DNA of 58,978 bases from Kitasatospora humi (GCF_020907985.1 NZ_JAJJPA010000042.1:1-58978); one strand, 5' to 3'. Shown: positions 1 through 9,238, counted from the stretch's first letter. Notes: generated from the letters alone by a model not told the origin. A program made the numbers and translations.

Positions 1-618
1 CCCGACCGCATCTTCTTCGTCCGCGCGACGCTCTCCGCCGTCGACAACAACCAACTCCTGCTCACCACTCCGAAAACCAGGGACAGCAGGATGTGGGTCG
101 CCCTCTCCGACCGCGTCGCCTCAGCCCTCGACGACCGCGCCGACACCCGCGCCTTCGGCAACATCACCGACAACGGCGGCTACGTCTTCCACCGCCACGG
201 CCGCCCCCTGCACCCCAAGAACGTCCTCGACCACTTCCACCTGCTCTGCGACAAGGCCGGCGTCCCCCGCATCGCCCTCCACGACCTGCGTCACCTCATG
301 ACCAGCTTCGCCCTGGCCGCCAGCGTCCCGCTGCCCATCATCTCCAAGACTCTGCGTCACCGCACCCTGTCGACCAGCGCGAACATCTATGCCGACCTCA
401 CCCGCCTCGCCGCCCGCGCGGCCGTCGACGCCGTCGCCTGGATCCTCGACAACGCCGACCACGCCGTCCTCGGACGCCCCGTCTGCCGCGCCCGGCGCCC
501 TTGGCGCCAGCACCCCCGCCCCCACCGGAAACTGCCCGCATATCAGCAGGCACGAACAGACGAACCATCGACGCCCTGGCCGATGTGGCCCGGCGACCAC
601 CATGCGACCACCAGCTAA
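1..618 (+). CDS. Tyrosine recombinase/integrase, C-terminal part (5' end outside window)
   Basis: The frame is open from base 1, so the gene starts upstream of the window. The visible part is the catalytic domain of a phage/ICE-type tyrosine recombinase. It has the HDLRH box (HxxR), then LRHRTLSTSANIY, which gives the second His/Arg region and the presumed nucleophilic Tyr. This family performs site-specific integration and excision at an attachment site. The last ~45 residues are basic, Pro-rich and show no motif. The stop lies about 65 bp before the tRNA-Pro fragment at 683-723, the usual arrangement of int beside its att site. Function is confident; which element it belongs to is inference. 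Confidence 0.85.
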   Translation, partial: PDRIFFVRATLSAVDNNQLLLTTPKTRDSRMWVALSDRVASALDDRADTRAFGNITDNGGYVFHRHGRPLHPKNVLDHFHLLCDKAGVPRIALHDLRHLMTSFALAASVPLPIISKTLRHRTLSTSANIYADLTRLAARAAVDAVAWILDNADHAVLGRPVCRARRPWRQHPRPHRKLPAYQQARTDEPSTPWPMWPGDHHATTS

Positions 619-682
619 CGCAACAACAAGAAGAGCGGGCACCCGGTTTCCCAAGTACCCGCTCTCACAACCGACTTCACAG

Positions 683-723
683 TCGGGACGACAGGATTTG
701 AACCTGCGACCCCTTGACCCCCA
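683..723 (-). other. 3' fragment of tRNA-Pro(GGG): attachment-site core
   Basis: Read on the minus strand, this holds the anticodon loop CTGGGGG (anticodon GGG), the 3' anticodon-stem strand TCAAG, a T-arm GCAGG/TTCAAAT/CCTGT and the 3' acceptor strand CGTCCCG plus the discriminator base. The 5' half of a tRNA is absent: the bases before the loop are CCCCTT, which cannot pair with TCAAG. It is therefore a duplicated 3' end, as left when an element integrates into a tRNA gene. The intact tRNA-Pro should lie at the other end of the element, outside this window or in the empty chromosome. Confidence 0.75.
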
Positions 724-747
724 GAAGGGGTTTACATATTGTCAGCT

Positions 748-775
748 GCCGGAGCGTCACCGCTCCGGCTTTTTT
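748..775. terminator. Rho-independent terminator
   Basis: A perfect 8-bp GC stem (GCCGGAGC/GCTCCGGC) with a 6-nt loop is followed on the plus strand by six T residues at 770-775. It lies just beyond the tRNA fragment and would end plus-strand transcription coming from the integrase at the left edge. Confidence 0.75.
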
Positions 776-1255
776 GTTGCCCAACTAGCTTGAGATGCAT
801 ATGAGTTGGCGTTCCACCCCAAGGACACCCGCCGAACGAGCTGACCGTTTGCCAGTTGTTACTTTGCGCACGATTGCCCGATTCGGCCTGTGGGCGCGGA
901 GTTGGGCCATCAGGACCTGGTCCCAAAGTGGTCCCCAAGCCATAGACCCCACTCCGGCTACTGCCGGTGACGAGGATCTGTCGGTCCTTCAGGAACCGCT
1001 GCGGCAAGGCGCGGGTGGCCGCGGAGACGACAGTGCAGGTGGGCGACGCTCCGGCGCTACGGCTGTGGGCGGATCATGGTCGCTTACCCACTGGCTACGG
1101 ATCGTCATCTTCCATGCGGTGTGTCGTCTGGAGCGTGTCCTGCCCGGTCGGTCCCGCCGTGCCTCGCGCCCCTGACCTCACGCTCTGCCGACACGCACAG
1201 CCGCCCAGCGAACCTTGGTCCCAGGAGATCAACCGCTCATCGAGAGAGGAAGCCC
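776..1255. other. Gene-free stretch with a tandem 11-mer
   Basis: No frame here has convincing coding bias or a recognisable product. It contains a near-perfect tandem pair, TGGTCCCAAAG at 918-928 and TGGTCCCCAAG at 929-939, which could be an arm-type binding site for the downstream integrase. A similar tandem pair (58181-58202) precedes the third integrase. Confidence 0.4.
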
Positions 1256-2494
1256 ATGGGACAGCGAGCGCAGCGTGGTCGGGTGTACCGGCGGTGTGGC
1301 TGCACGGACGAGCACGGGAAGCAGTTGGGTCCGTGGTGCCTGAGGTTGGTGGCAGAGGCGAACCACGGGAAGTGGACGTACTGCGTCGACCTGGCCCGGG
1401 AGGAGGGCAGGCGCCGCACCCGTCGGCGGGGCGGCTTCGCCACCCGCGCGGAGGCGGCTCGTGAGATGAAGGCGGTGCTCGACGGTGAGCTGCGCGGGGT
1501 GTACGAGGACCGCCGCACCACCGTGGCGAGCTACCTACGGGAGTGGCTGGCTGCGGCGAAGGAGCGGCTCGCGCCGAACACCTACGCCGGCTACGCGGAC
1601 TGCGTCGAGCGCGACCTGATCCCCGCCTTCGGCCATCACCGCCTCCCTGACCTGCGCCCCAAGCACATCGACTGCTGGGTCGCCGCCCAGCAGGACGCCG
1701 GGCGGGGCCGCGTGACGATCTACCGGGTCGTCTCCACCCTGCGCAACGCGCTCAACGCCGCCGTCCGCTCCTGGCGACTGCGCTACAACCCTGCCAAGCA
1801 CTCCGTCCCGCCCAAGCCCCGCGCCGCCGAGCGCACCTGCTGGACCCCGGATGAGGCCGCAGCGTTCCTGCGGCACAACGCCGAGCACTACGCCGACCGG
1901 CTCACCGACCTGTTCGAGGTCATGCTCGGCACCGGCATGCGCCGCGGCGAAGTCCTCGCCCTGCACTGGTCCGACGTCCACCTGATGGACCGCAAGCTCT
2001 ACGTCCGCTGGACCCTGGCCGCCGTCAACAACAACGAGAGCCTCTTCCGCGAGCCCAAGACCGAGGCCAGCCGCGCCTGGATCAGCCTCTCCCCCAGAGT
2101 CATGGCCGCCCTCCACCGCCAAGCCGCCCTCCAGGTGGCCGCCCACCCCGACGGACGGCTGGAAGGACTCGTATTCGCCAAGCCGGACGGTCTGCCGCTT
2201 CGCCCCCAGTGGGTCCTCGACCAACTCCGCAAGCGCACCGCCGAACTCGGCCTGCCCAAGATCGGCCTTCACGACCTGAGACACACCGCCGCCAGCATCA
2301 TGATCGCCATGGGTATCCCCATCGCCGTCGTCTCCAAGACCCTGCGCCACACCACCCTCGCCATCACCATCAACCTCTACGGCCACCTCCTCAAAGACTC
2401 CGCCGACGAAGCCGTCAAAGCCCTCGCCGCCGCCCTCGACCGGGCCGATGCCGAGCGCGGGGCGTCAGAAAGTCCCCTTCCTCTCGCGGCCTGA
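1256..2494 (+). CDS. Tyrosine recombinase/integrase (complete)
   Basis: 412 aa. The start is the ATG at 1256, placed after GAGAGAGGAAGCCC. Order: an N-terminal Cys-rich segment (RRCGCTDEHGKQLGPWC), a SAM-like core-binding domain (about residues 85-170), then the catalytic domain with TGMRRGE (first Arg), HDLRHTA (HxxR), LRHTTLAI and a final NLYGHLL bearing the Tyr. All catalytic positions look intact, so it may be active. It should catalyse site-specific integration or excision of an ICE or prophage. The N-terminal Cys-rich pattern recurs in the integrase at 58260, so the two belong to one subfamily. The gene reads away from the tRNA-Pro fragment at 683-723. Confidence 0.92.
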   Translation: MGQRAQRGRVYRRCGCTDEHGKQLGPWCLRLVAEANHGKWTYCVDLAREEGRRRTRRRGGFATRAEAAREMKAVLDGELRGVYEDRRTTVASYLREWLAAAKERLAPNTYAGYADCVERDLIPAFGHHRLPDLRPKHIDCWVAAQQDAGRGRVTIYRVVSTLRNALNAAVRSWRLRYNPAKHSVPPKPRAAERTCWTPDEAAAFLRHNAEHYADRLTDLFEVMLGTGMRRGEVLALHWSDVHLMDRKLYVRWTLAAVNNNESLFREPKTEASRAWISLSPRVMAALHRQAALQVAAHPDGRLEGLVFAKPDGLPLRPQWVLDQLRKRTAELGLPKIGLHDLRHTAASIMIAMGIPIAVVSKTLRHTTLAITINLYGHLLKDSADEAVKALAAALDRADAERGASESPLPLAA

Positions 2495-2505
2495 CAGCGC
2501 GGGAC

Positions 2506-2661
2506 ATGTCGATGTCAGCCCGCCAACGAGCATCAGCTCTGCTGCTCGCGTCGAGGAAGAATGAACGGATCCTTCCGGCCCTCGAGCTGTGGCCCGACAG
2601 CCACTTGGAGACCCTGCTCTCCCGGCGCCCCTCGCTGGCCGCGCAGTTCGGCCTGCGGTGA
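2506..2661 (+). CDS. Small ORF, unknown (51 aa)
   Basis: Runs from the ATG at 2506 to 2661, directly after the integrase, with plausible codon bias. The predicted peptide is helical and leucine/arginine rich (LLLASRKNERILPALELW). No domain is recognised and the ribosome site is weak. It may be the tail of a decayed gene. Confidence 0.3.
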   Translation: MSMSARQRASALLLASRKNERILPALELWPDSHLETLLSRRPSLAAQFGLR

Positions 2662-2809
2662 ACCGCGCACCCCGCGACACAGACTGGCACCAGTGGACGA
2701 AGGGAAGCCGGGGAATTTCACACCGCCCTGTCCGGGTCCGCCGGTATCCTCCCGCTACGGTCGGCACGTCGAGCGCTTGACCGACAGGCTCTGGCGCGGA
2801 GGGACCCTC

Positions 2810-3943
2810 GTGATAGATCTGAGCAACTACGAACTGGTCTGGCCCGCGGACCTTTTCATCGCTGAGGGCAACCACATCGCGGCATCCGGGCGGCGGGACT
2901 GGATGTCCAGGGCACAGTGGCTGCTCACCGAGGCCTTCCAGGGATCGAGTGCCTGCTCGGACTTCGACGACCTTCCCACCGAGGCGCCCAAGAGCGACGA
3001 CCCCTGGGGCCAACCAGCTCCCAATGCCTGGGGGCAGGCCCGGGTCCTCACGCAGCACGCCTGGTTCCGTGAGCTGATCGACCGGGCCACAGAAATCCGG
3101 CAGTTCACCGAGCCCCGGCCCTACTGGCCGCAGCGCAAAGCCGTCACCAGCCCTGCGGCACCCGCGCGTCCGGACTCGGTCCGCCTCGGCTTCGCCCGGC
3201 TGATCACAGAGCTGGAGGGCAAGGGCTACCTCGTCGAGCACTTCGGCGAGGAGTGCGTCGATGTCGACGAGGTGCTGCCCGATCCGGCCGAGGTCCTGGA
3301 ACTGCGTCTGGGGATCGGACAGCTGTGGCCCCTCAAGCCGCAGGAGTGGGACGAGGACACCTTCTTCGGCCTGGTCGAGGTGTTCCACGACCTCGTCTCC
3401 CGCCCACGCGACCGCAGTTATCACAACTGGAACCAGTGCGGCTGGCACCACCAGGAGTTCCACACGGGCCCCGCCCGGGTGCTGTACCGGTGGCGGCTGA
3501 ACCGGCTCCTCGCCGGTGCCGGACTCCACTACCGGCTCGCGGACGAAGGCGAGGACCAAGGCCGGCTCGTGGCCGTGACGGATGACGCCCGCGCCGACCT
3601 CGTCCACCGGGTGCTGGCCGTCGCCGACCCCGACATCCAGCAGCGCACGGCGCACGCCATCGCCCTGTACCGCGGCCGCGGTGCGGCCATCGAGGAGAAG
3701 CGTTCAGCGATCATCGCCCTGGCGGGCATCCTTGAGGAGCGGCGCGACCTCATCCGAGCCGAGCTCGGCAAACCCGACGACGGCGCATTGTTCATGATCG
3801 CCAACAAGTTCGAGATCCGTCACCGCGACGCCTCCCAGCAGGAGGACTATGATCCGGCGTTCCTCGACTGGATCTTCTGGTGGTACCTCGCCACGGTCGA
3901 ACTCACCACCACGCTTGCCGGGCGCCAACAGGCCAACGGCTGA
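2810..3943 (+). CDS. Hypothetical protein, possibly abortive-infection-like C-terminus
   Basis: 377 aa. The GTG at 2810 is preceded by GGAGGG at 8-nt spacing, so it is preferred over earlier in-frame codons in poor-bias sequence. There is no signal peptide or membrane segment. The middle is acidic with several Trp (NWNQCGWHHQEFH). The C-terminal ~80 residues (FMIANKFEIRHR, then DYDPAFLDWIFWWYLATV) resemble the helical C-terminus of uncharacterised proteins often found in defence islands; that resemblance is from memory and weak. The position between an integrase and a Beta-family gene suggests mobile-element cargo. Function unknown. Confidence 0.65.
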   Translation: MIDLSNYELVWPADLFIAEGNHIAASGRRDWMSRAQWLLTEAFQGSSACSDFDDLPTEAPKSDDPWGQPAPNAWGQARVLTQHAWFRELIDRATEIRQFTEPRPYWPQRKAVTSPAAPARPDSVRLGFARLITELEGKGYLVEHFGEECVDVDEVLPDPAEVLELRLGIGQLWPLKPQEWDEDTFFGLVEVFHDLVSRPRDRSYHNWNQCGWHHQEFHTGPARVLYRWRLNRLLAGAGLHYRLADEGEDQGRLVAVTDDARADLVHRVLAVADPDIQQRTAHAIALYRGRGAAIEEKRSAIIALAGILEERRDLIRAELGKPDDGALFMIANKFEIRHRDASQQEDYDPAFLDWIFWWYLATVELTTTLAGRQQANG

Positions 3944-3997
3944 GCGGAACACCCATGGACCGCGTCGTCGGCGGCATCCCACGTGCAAGCGGCACCA

Positions 3998-5047
3998 TCA
4001 GGGCCTACCCCGCTCTGCGATGGATCGGGTGACGGCGGCGAGATGGTGGGAGGTCTCCCAGGCACGCCGCTGGCTGGGGCCCCCGGGGCCGTCCGCGAGA
4101 CCAACGGCTCGGATACGGATTTCATCGTCTCCCCAGGACAGGTCGGTGTGACTGTCGCGCCAGACGTCGGCCTGGGTGAGTTGGCGACACAGCCGAAGCG
4201 TGTCGACGCCTGCCGTGCCGACGGCTCGCACGACGTGCCAGTGGCGGCCGCTGGTATAGCGCAGGTTGGCCGGGGCGGCTCGCACGCGAGCAGCGGCCGG
4301 CGGGTCGGGGTGTGTGACGCCGTGATCGCCGAAATCGGGCGGCGGGCCTGCGGATCGTCGGGCGACGTGTTCCCAGAGGTCCAGGTCGTAGCGGCGCAGA
4401 GCGGTCAGGACGTGGGGTGTGACGCGGCGCAGTGTCGGGGGGAACGCCCCGCCGGCGAGGGCGATGTGACGCCAGGGCAGTGTGTGTGCCCAGATCAGGA
4501 CCTCGAGTGCTCGTGGGACGAGGGCGGTGACCGTGTCTGTGTCGGGGAGGTATCCGGCGTCGAGGAGAAGGTCGGTGTCCTGCGGCTCGAGCGCGACGGC
4601 GGCAAGGGCGTCGAGCACGTCTTCGGTCATTGCCCGGGGGCCGTCGGGTAGGTGGTGCAGGTCGATGCGCAGGCAACCTCCCGCGCCATGTGCGAGCTGG
4701 GTCTGTCTTATCTCGTCAAGGGAGCCGGCCGGGTCGGTGGTGCGGAATGCGGGGATGAGTGTGTGGAGCCAGTCGCCGAAGGCGTCGCTGAGCCAGCGCA
4801 TGGCGTGGCCGCGGAAGCCGGTTCCCACGACGCCGTGCTGCCAGAGTTGCCCACAGTCGACGGTCACGGTGAGGTTGCCCGGCAGGTGCTCGCCGGCGTG
4901 TCTGGCGAAGGTCCGCACGATGTCGGCCAGGCGCTGGTCGGGGTGGACTTCGAGGAGCGGGCGGATGTGTGCTTGCACGTCGGCACTGGTGTTGCGCAGG
5001 GCGATGAACTCGCCCGCTTTGCCGCGCAGGATCGGTACGTACTCCAT
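3998..5047 (-). CDS. Beta-family protein (phage beta-like)
   Basis: 349 aa. It opens with MEYVPILRGKAGEF, the hallmark start of the Beta protein family (phage- and island-associated, biochemical role unclear). The ATG at 5047 is chosen because AGGGGG lies 6 nt upstream; the ATG at 5053 overlaps that site. The middle has the repeated lengths and acidic patches expected for the family (LLEVHPDQRLADIVRTF; DLHHLPDGP) and the C-terminus carries SWGDDEIRIRA. No transmembrane segment. It converges on the preceding hypothetical gene with a 54-bp gap. Its likely context is phage or mobile-element cargo, possibly defence. Family confident, function not. Confidence 0.72.
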   Translation of the reverse strand: MEYVPILRGKAGEFIALRNTSADVQAHIRPLLEVHPDQRLADIVRTFARHAGEHLPGNLTVTVDCGQLWQHGVVGTGFRGHAMRWLSDAFGDWLHTLIPAFRTTDPAGSLDEIRQTQLAHGAGGCLRIDLHHLPDGPRAMTEDVLDALAAVALEPQDTDLLLDAGYLPDTDTVTALVPRALEVLIWAHTLPWRHIALAGGAFPPTLRRVTPHVLTALRRYDLDLWEHVARRSAGPPPDFGDHGVTHPDPPAAARVRAAPANLRYTSGRHWHVVRAVGTAGVDTLRLCRQLTQADVWRDSHTDLSWGDDEIRIRAVGLADGPGGPSQRRAWETSHHLAAVTRSIAERGRP

Positions 5048-5675
5048 CGGCATCCCCCTGCTGACGGTCGTGCGTGCGCTGCCCGGGTTGCTGTCGCCCC
5101 GCCAGTGTGCGGCGCTCGCCGCCGTTACACCAGAGCGCGCACACGGCGCAGCAGGGCCTGCGTTCACCACCAGAGTCCACCGGAGCACCAGGGGCAGGCG
5201 CCCCGCACCGGAGCCGGCGCAGATCACGTCCTGTCCGAGTCGCGGCTGGCGACAGCCCTCGTCCCGAAGGCCCACAGCGTCCTGGCACGTGGCTGGTGAG
5301 CGAGCCCCGCACCAGCTTGTCGGTGACCGTCTCCCCTGTTGCTCGCCGCCGTACCGGCCTTGGCCGGTCGCCGCGGCGGCCGTTCTGCCAGAACGGAGGG
5401 CTCAGTTCGCCGTCGGCCGTTCAGCACAAGGTCGGCGTACTGACGAGGCGACGACCAGTCGGTTCAACGAGCGGACCAGCAGCAACGTTTCGGGCGACAC
5501 AGGGTGCGACCGACGCTGCCGAGGTGACCCACCCGTCCTCGCTCGTCGAGAGCGGACGGTTGCCAGTGCTCCTCGGCCTCGGCCCACTGTGGCTCCGTGA
5601 CCTGCGATCAGATCCCCGGGACGGCGGATGAGGCTGTCGGGCGGCCCCATGCGAACTGCGAGAGGTGCGCCACGC
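5048..5675. other. Gene-free stretch
   Basis: Long open frames exist on both strands but lack coherent codon bias, ribosome sites or recognisable motifs. Base use is more mixed than in the flanking genes. Probably intergenic or decayed sequence at the border between mobile-element cargo and the stress-gene block. Confidence 0.4.
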
Positions 5676-6353
5676 TCATGGGGTGTCGCACGGCGGAGTT
5701 CGAGGCACAGCGGTCGCCTCGTGATCGGCTCCCCGGTTCAGCCTCGCTTCAGTACGGGGCTGCGCGGTTCTGCTCGCGGCTGCATTCGGCTGCCGGGCGG
5801 ATCCGCTGGCGGCCCGGCTCCTGTGGAGCCAGAGCCCGCAAGCCCCGCCGACTACGAGGAACACTGCGAGTCCGTACAGGATCGGCGAGCCCGGTGCCGA
5901 GGCTCCGTCGCGGGGACCGACCAAGGCAGCGTGCGCCTGCTGGTTCGCCTCCAGGGCACCGGATGCCAGGGACAGGAACACTGCCACGGTGGGCCGGTGA
6001 ACTGTCGTGACGTTCACCCACCTGCCACACACCCGCCCCAGCGCCTCACGCGCGAGCACGGCCACGCCGCCGAGCACGACCAGCGGACCGAGCGGGTTGT
6101 AGCGCCACGAGAGGCCGAGGTGCCCGAGCAGCACCTCACGGACGGCCCGGGTGCCGCCACACGTGGGAGCCATGATCCCGACGTAGTGCTGCGGGCCGTG
6201 CAGGTCCACCGGTGGGAGCCCGAAAACCGCCAGGGCCGCACCCAGGAACAAGCCGATGGCGGCAACGGTCCCGAGCCGACGGTGACGGTCCACAGTTTCC
6301 CAGGCGAACCGGCAGGGCGGCATAGCCCAGGGCCTCCAAGGGCTCCGAGTCAT
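5676..6353 (-). CDS. DUF2752-family membrane protein
   Basis: 225 aa from the ATG at 6353, preceded by GGGAGGG. A hydrophobic segment (GTVAAIGLFLGAALAVFG) is followed by PTCGGTRAV, the conserved CGGTRA motif of DUF2752, then NPLGPLVVLGGVAVLAREAL as a second membrane helix. The C-terminal half adds two more hydrophobic segments (AVFLSLASGALEANQ; ILYGLAVFLVVGGACGLWL) not usual in the short family members. DUF2752 proteins are small inner-membrane proteins of unknown role. A TTGCA palindrome lies 346 bp upstream (6699-6711). Confidence 0.72.
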   Translation of the reverse strand: MTRSPWRPWAMPPCRFAWETVDRHRRLGTVAAIGLFLGAALAVFGLPPVDLHGPQHYVGIMAPTCGGTRAVREVLLGHLGLSWRYNPLGPLVVLGGVAVLAREALGRVCGRWVNVTTVHRPTVAVFLSLASGALEANQQAHAALVGPRDGASAPGSPILYGLAVFLVVGGACGLWLHRSRAASGSARQPNAAASRTAQPRTEARLNRGADHEATAVPRTPPCDTP

Positions 6354-7008
6354 CGCCCTCCCATCCGGCGCCACGAGCGGGCGGTGGCAAGGAGGTCGAA
6401 CGGTCCGACGGTGCTGGGAGCACCGGTCCAGGCGAGCCTGGGAGCGAAACGGCCCCACCGCTGCGCGTGCTCGAACGAACCGGTAGCGGCGGAGTCCGGG
6501 AACCCGAAGGAGGTGAGCCGATGCCGAAGTGACGTCCTGGCGGGCGCGGCCCGCATGACAACCCGGCCGCAGGTGCATCGGGAGCGCCTTGGGCAGACGA
6601 GCCACAGGCACTGAGCCGCCCCGAGACCCATGGCACCATTCCTTTCGCCCGCCGCGACCAACCCTGACGGACTGTCGGCCGACCGTTCCACCCCATTATT
6701 GCACTATGCAAAGCCTTCGGGGACAATTGGCCCATGGGACCCGAGTCCAGCGGTGCCTCGGGCCACCCCCTTTGCCGCTCATGGTCGCCGGCCGGGGCCA
6801 CCGTCGCACTGGTCAACAGGCAACCGCCGGACCGCGGCCGGAGCCTTCCCCTTTGATGGCAAAGCCGACAGGAAACGAGGGCTCGGCCCAGCGGGAGGCC
6901 GGCTGACGCACCCGGCACCGCAGCGCGCTCAAGCGACGCCGTCAGAGCACCACCCGCGGGCACGGAGCGCGTAGTCCTGCCCTGCCGTTCACACGGAAGC
7001 GAGCTGCC
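6354..7008. other. Intergenic region carrying a palindromic operator
   Basis: Holds the 6699-6711 palindrome. A 41-codon frame with a GGGGA site starts at 6733 but its codon bias is not convincing. No other supported gene. Confidence 0.4.
6699..6711. promoter_or_regulatory. TTGCA-N3-TGCAA palindrome (site 1)
   Basis: TTGCACTATGCAA, a perfect 5+3+5 inverted repeat, flanked by ATTA and AG. It is a member of the family found also at 10695, 17535, 17887, 18536, 22477, 22561 and 28835. It lies between the DUF2752 gene (minus strand) and a small ORF at 7009 (plus strand). Confidence 0.7.
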
Positions 7009-7185
7009 ATGCATTTCATGATCACCACTTACGACGAGGCCGGCGCGCCGGCCGCGACGGAAACCGTCGACCTGCCCACTCTGCGCGAACGCCTGACATG
7101 TGCCGCCGCAGCCGGTGAGCACCTGCACGTTCACCCTCATCGAGAGCCCCAGACCCGCGCCGCCCCGGGGGAGGATGGCCCTTGA
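7009..7185 (+). CDS. Small acidic/His-containing protein, unknown (58 aa)
   Basis: ATG at 7009 after GGAAGCGAG. The first ~35 residues (MITTYDEAGAPAA; VDLPTLRERLT) have good codon bias and look like a genuine small soluble protein. The end carries HLHVHPHREP, a possible metal-binding His cluster. It precedes the zinc-ribbon gene by ~360 bp. No family recognised. Confidence 0.45.
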   Translation: MHFMITTYDEAGAPAATETVDLPTLRERLTCAAAAGEHLHVHPHREPQTRAAPGEDGP

Positions 7186-7547
7186 GCACAGCAGGGCAGC
7201 GCCTCCAGCTCGGCTGAGCGCAAAGCGGCCTCCGCGAAAGCGACCCCTTTGAGGTACACGGCCCGGCCGCCTGCCCCTCCACCCCGACAATGACCGAGCC
7301 GCCATCAGCGGGGGCGACCCGGACCACGAGCAGCGGGCGGGCGTGCAGCCAGCCAGCCAGAGACGGTACCCCTGCGACACGGGAGATCGCCGTCCGCCGC
7401 CACAACACCTCCGCATGAGCTGTCGACGCTCGGACACGAATGATCGCGGGAGCGGCATACCGAAGCTTGAAGGACTCTTTGCACTGTCATACTTTTGGCT
7501 AGTGCAATAATCCTTGCAGATCGGGCAGTTCGTCCGGAGGGCACGAC
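7186..7547. other. Intergenic region upstream of zinc-ribbon gene
   Basis: No gene supported. Its right part holds the degenerate operator pair at 7479-7507 within an AT-richer patch that probably contains the promoter of the 7548 gene. Confidence 0.4.
7479..7507. promoter_or_regulatory. Degenerate TTGCA operator pair
   Basis: CTTTGCACTGT (half-site TTGCA at 7479-7483) and AGTGCAA (half-site TGCAA at 7503-7507) form an inverted pair with a longer spacer than the other family members. The pair lies 41-69 bp upstream of the zinc-ribbon ATG at 7548, in promoter position. Confidence 0.5.
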
Positions 7548-7829
7548 ATGGTTGTCGAACCAGGCGTCGAGACAGTCGAGTTCATCTGCGCGCGGTGCCC
7601 TCGGCGGTGGGTACGCGAGTACGAGCTGCGGCTGTGCCACCTGCCGAGCGGCGGGATGCGGGAGTACTACCGGCTGAACGGTCTACCGGTGATGCCTCCC
7701 TACAGCGACTGCGGTGCCCCACCGTGTCGAGCCTGCGGCTCTCCGGTGCGAGGTCGCCTGATGACTCGACGGCTCAGCGGCACTGAAGCGCCGACACCAC
7801 CGGAAGCCGTCGGCACCGCTGAGGACTGA
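7548..7829 (+). CDS. Small zinc-ribbon protein (paralogue of 23171-23440)
   Basis: 93 aa. ATG at 7548 with GGAGGG 7 nt upstream. Two Cys pairs (FICARCPRRW and PPCRACGSPV) should bind one zinc. Between them are YEL, REYYRLNGLPVMPPYSD. The same layout, with the same DYY/EYY-(H/N)G-PVMPP core, occurs in the 89-aa protein at 23171. No membrane segment; probably a small cytosolic regulator or adaptor. The two paralogues share an upstream TTGCA operator, so they are likely co-regulated. Function unknown. Confidence 0.75.
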   Translation: MVVEPGVETVEFICARCPRRWVREYELRLCHLPSGGMREYYRLNGLPVMPPYSDCGAPPCRACGSPVRGRLMTRRLSGTEAPTPPEAVGTAED

Positions 7830-8027
7830 GGCCCACTCGGCTGCAATCCGCAACGGGCAGCAGGCCGCCCCCGGCACCGGCGGCGTGCTTTCCCAGGGTG
7901 CGAGTAGAACGGCGAGTGGCTCTTGCACTGCCAGCCCGACTGCAGGTCGACAAGGACGCCAGCGGGATCCCGCTGCCACCGCGCCGCCAGTCGGGGCCGG
8001 CACCCTGAACGGCCGGATGCCGAAGTG

Positions 8028-9238
8028 TCACCGGCGTTGCGGGCGCCATTCGAAGAGCACGATGGTCGCGTCGTCGCGCAGCTGGTTGCGCTGGTGGTCG
8101 AGGATGTCGTGGATGAGCAGGCGCAGCGCCTCGGCCGGGCGCTGACCAGAAGCGGTGGAGCGGATGATGAAGTCGGTGAACCGGTCGAGTCCGAACTCCG
8201 CGCCGTCCCTGTCGCGGGCCTCGACGACACCGTCGGTGTAGAGCAGGACGCGGTCGCCCGGTTCCAGGGCCGTCTCGTGGACCTGGCGAGCTGCAGGGGC
8301 GAGCTCAAGCGCCAGACCGAGCGGTGGCTGCGGGGGGCTGTCCAGCACACCGGTGAGCACCCGCTCGGCACGGATGAGCAGCGGCGGCGGGTGACCGCAG
8401 TTGATCCAGCGCAGTACCCCGGTTTCCGCGTCGAGCAGGCACAGCACGCCGGTGCAGAACTGGTCGGGCTGCCACTGGGCGAGAGCCTGGTCGACGGAGC
8501 CGACGATGTCGGCCAGGTCGCCGCCGGCGCGGCGGGGGCGTTGCGTGCTGCCGCCATGGCGACCGACGTGGTCAGGCCGGCAGTCAGATCGTGGCCCATG
8601 GAGTCGAGGATCATGGTGTGCAGCGCGTCCTTGACCACCACGTGGTCGTAGGCGTCGCCGGCGATGTCGTACGCGGGCTCCAGGACCGCGGTCGAGACGC
8701 ACCTGCTGCTACCGACGGTGCGTGGCGGCAGGAACGCCCGGAGCATTTCGGCGGGCAGCCGCATGGCCTCAGTGCGGGTGAGGCCGGCGAGCCAGTCGCT
8801 GTAGGCGCGCTTGGAGGTGATCAGCATGGCGAGCAGATGGGCCAGCATCTGGCCGCGGCGCATCCGGGCCTCGTCGGGCGAGGCACATCGCACCCCCAGC
8901 ACACCCAGCCGTTCCTCGCCGTCGATCAGGGGCAGCCAGACGGTCACGCCGTCGTCGGCGTCGGCTACACGCGGCGAAACCGTGCGGTACGCCCATCCGG
9001 CGGGCGAGTCGACCACCGGCAGTCGTTCCAACGCCTCGTCGAGTGGGACGAGCACCCGCTGCTGCAGGTCGACGAGGTAGATCAGCACCGCGTCCAGGCC
9101 GAAGACCGAGCCGCACCGATGAGCCAGCTCCGGCAGCTCGACCGGCAGGGCCGTCTGCGCCTCGGCGAGCAGCTCGTCCAGCAGGGCCTCGTCGACGGCG
9201 GCCTCGGGACCGGCGGACGCGGGTGGTGGCTCCGACAC
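8028..9238 (-). pseudogene. GAF plus SpoIIE/PP2C phosphatase, broken by one frameshift
   Basis: The GTG at 9238 (GGAAGGGG upstream) starts a GAF-like sensor half (residues ~1-150; LIDGEERLGVLGVR), then a SpoIIE-type Ser/Thr phosphatase domain with DSMGHDLTAGL and, in the other frame, GVLCLLDAETGVLRW, NCGHPPPLL and LYTDGVVEARD. The two halves are in different frames; the join is at a run of five G at 8534-8538, where one extra base would restore one ~403-aa protein. RsbU-type phosphatases control anti-sigma antagonists in stress signalling. Either a real pseudogene or a sequencing error. Confidence 0.8.

Noticed and set aside
683..775. A complete tRNA gene
   Set aside because: Only the 3' half is present; the 5' half cannot form the D-arm or pair with the acceptor.
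6733..6858. 41-codon ORF downstream of operator site 1
   Set aside because: A ribosome site is possible, but codon bias and residue content do not support a gene.
6136..7458. A 440-codon minus-strand open frame
   Set aside because: It is a shadow in GC-rich DNA: mixed codon bias, no ribosome site or motif, and it overlaps the DUF2752 gene and the 7009 gene.
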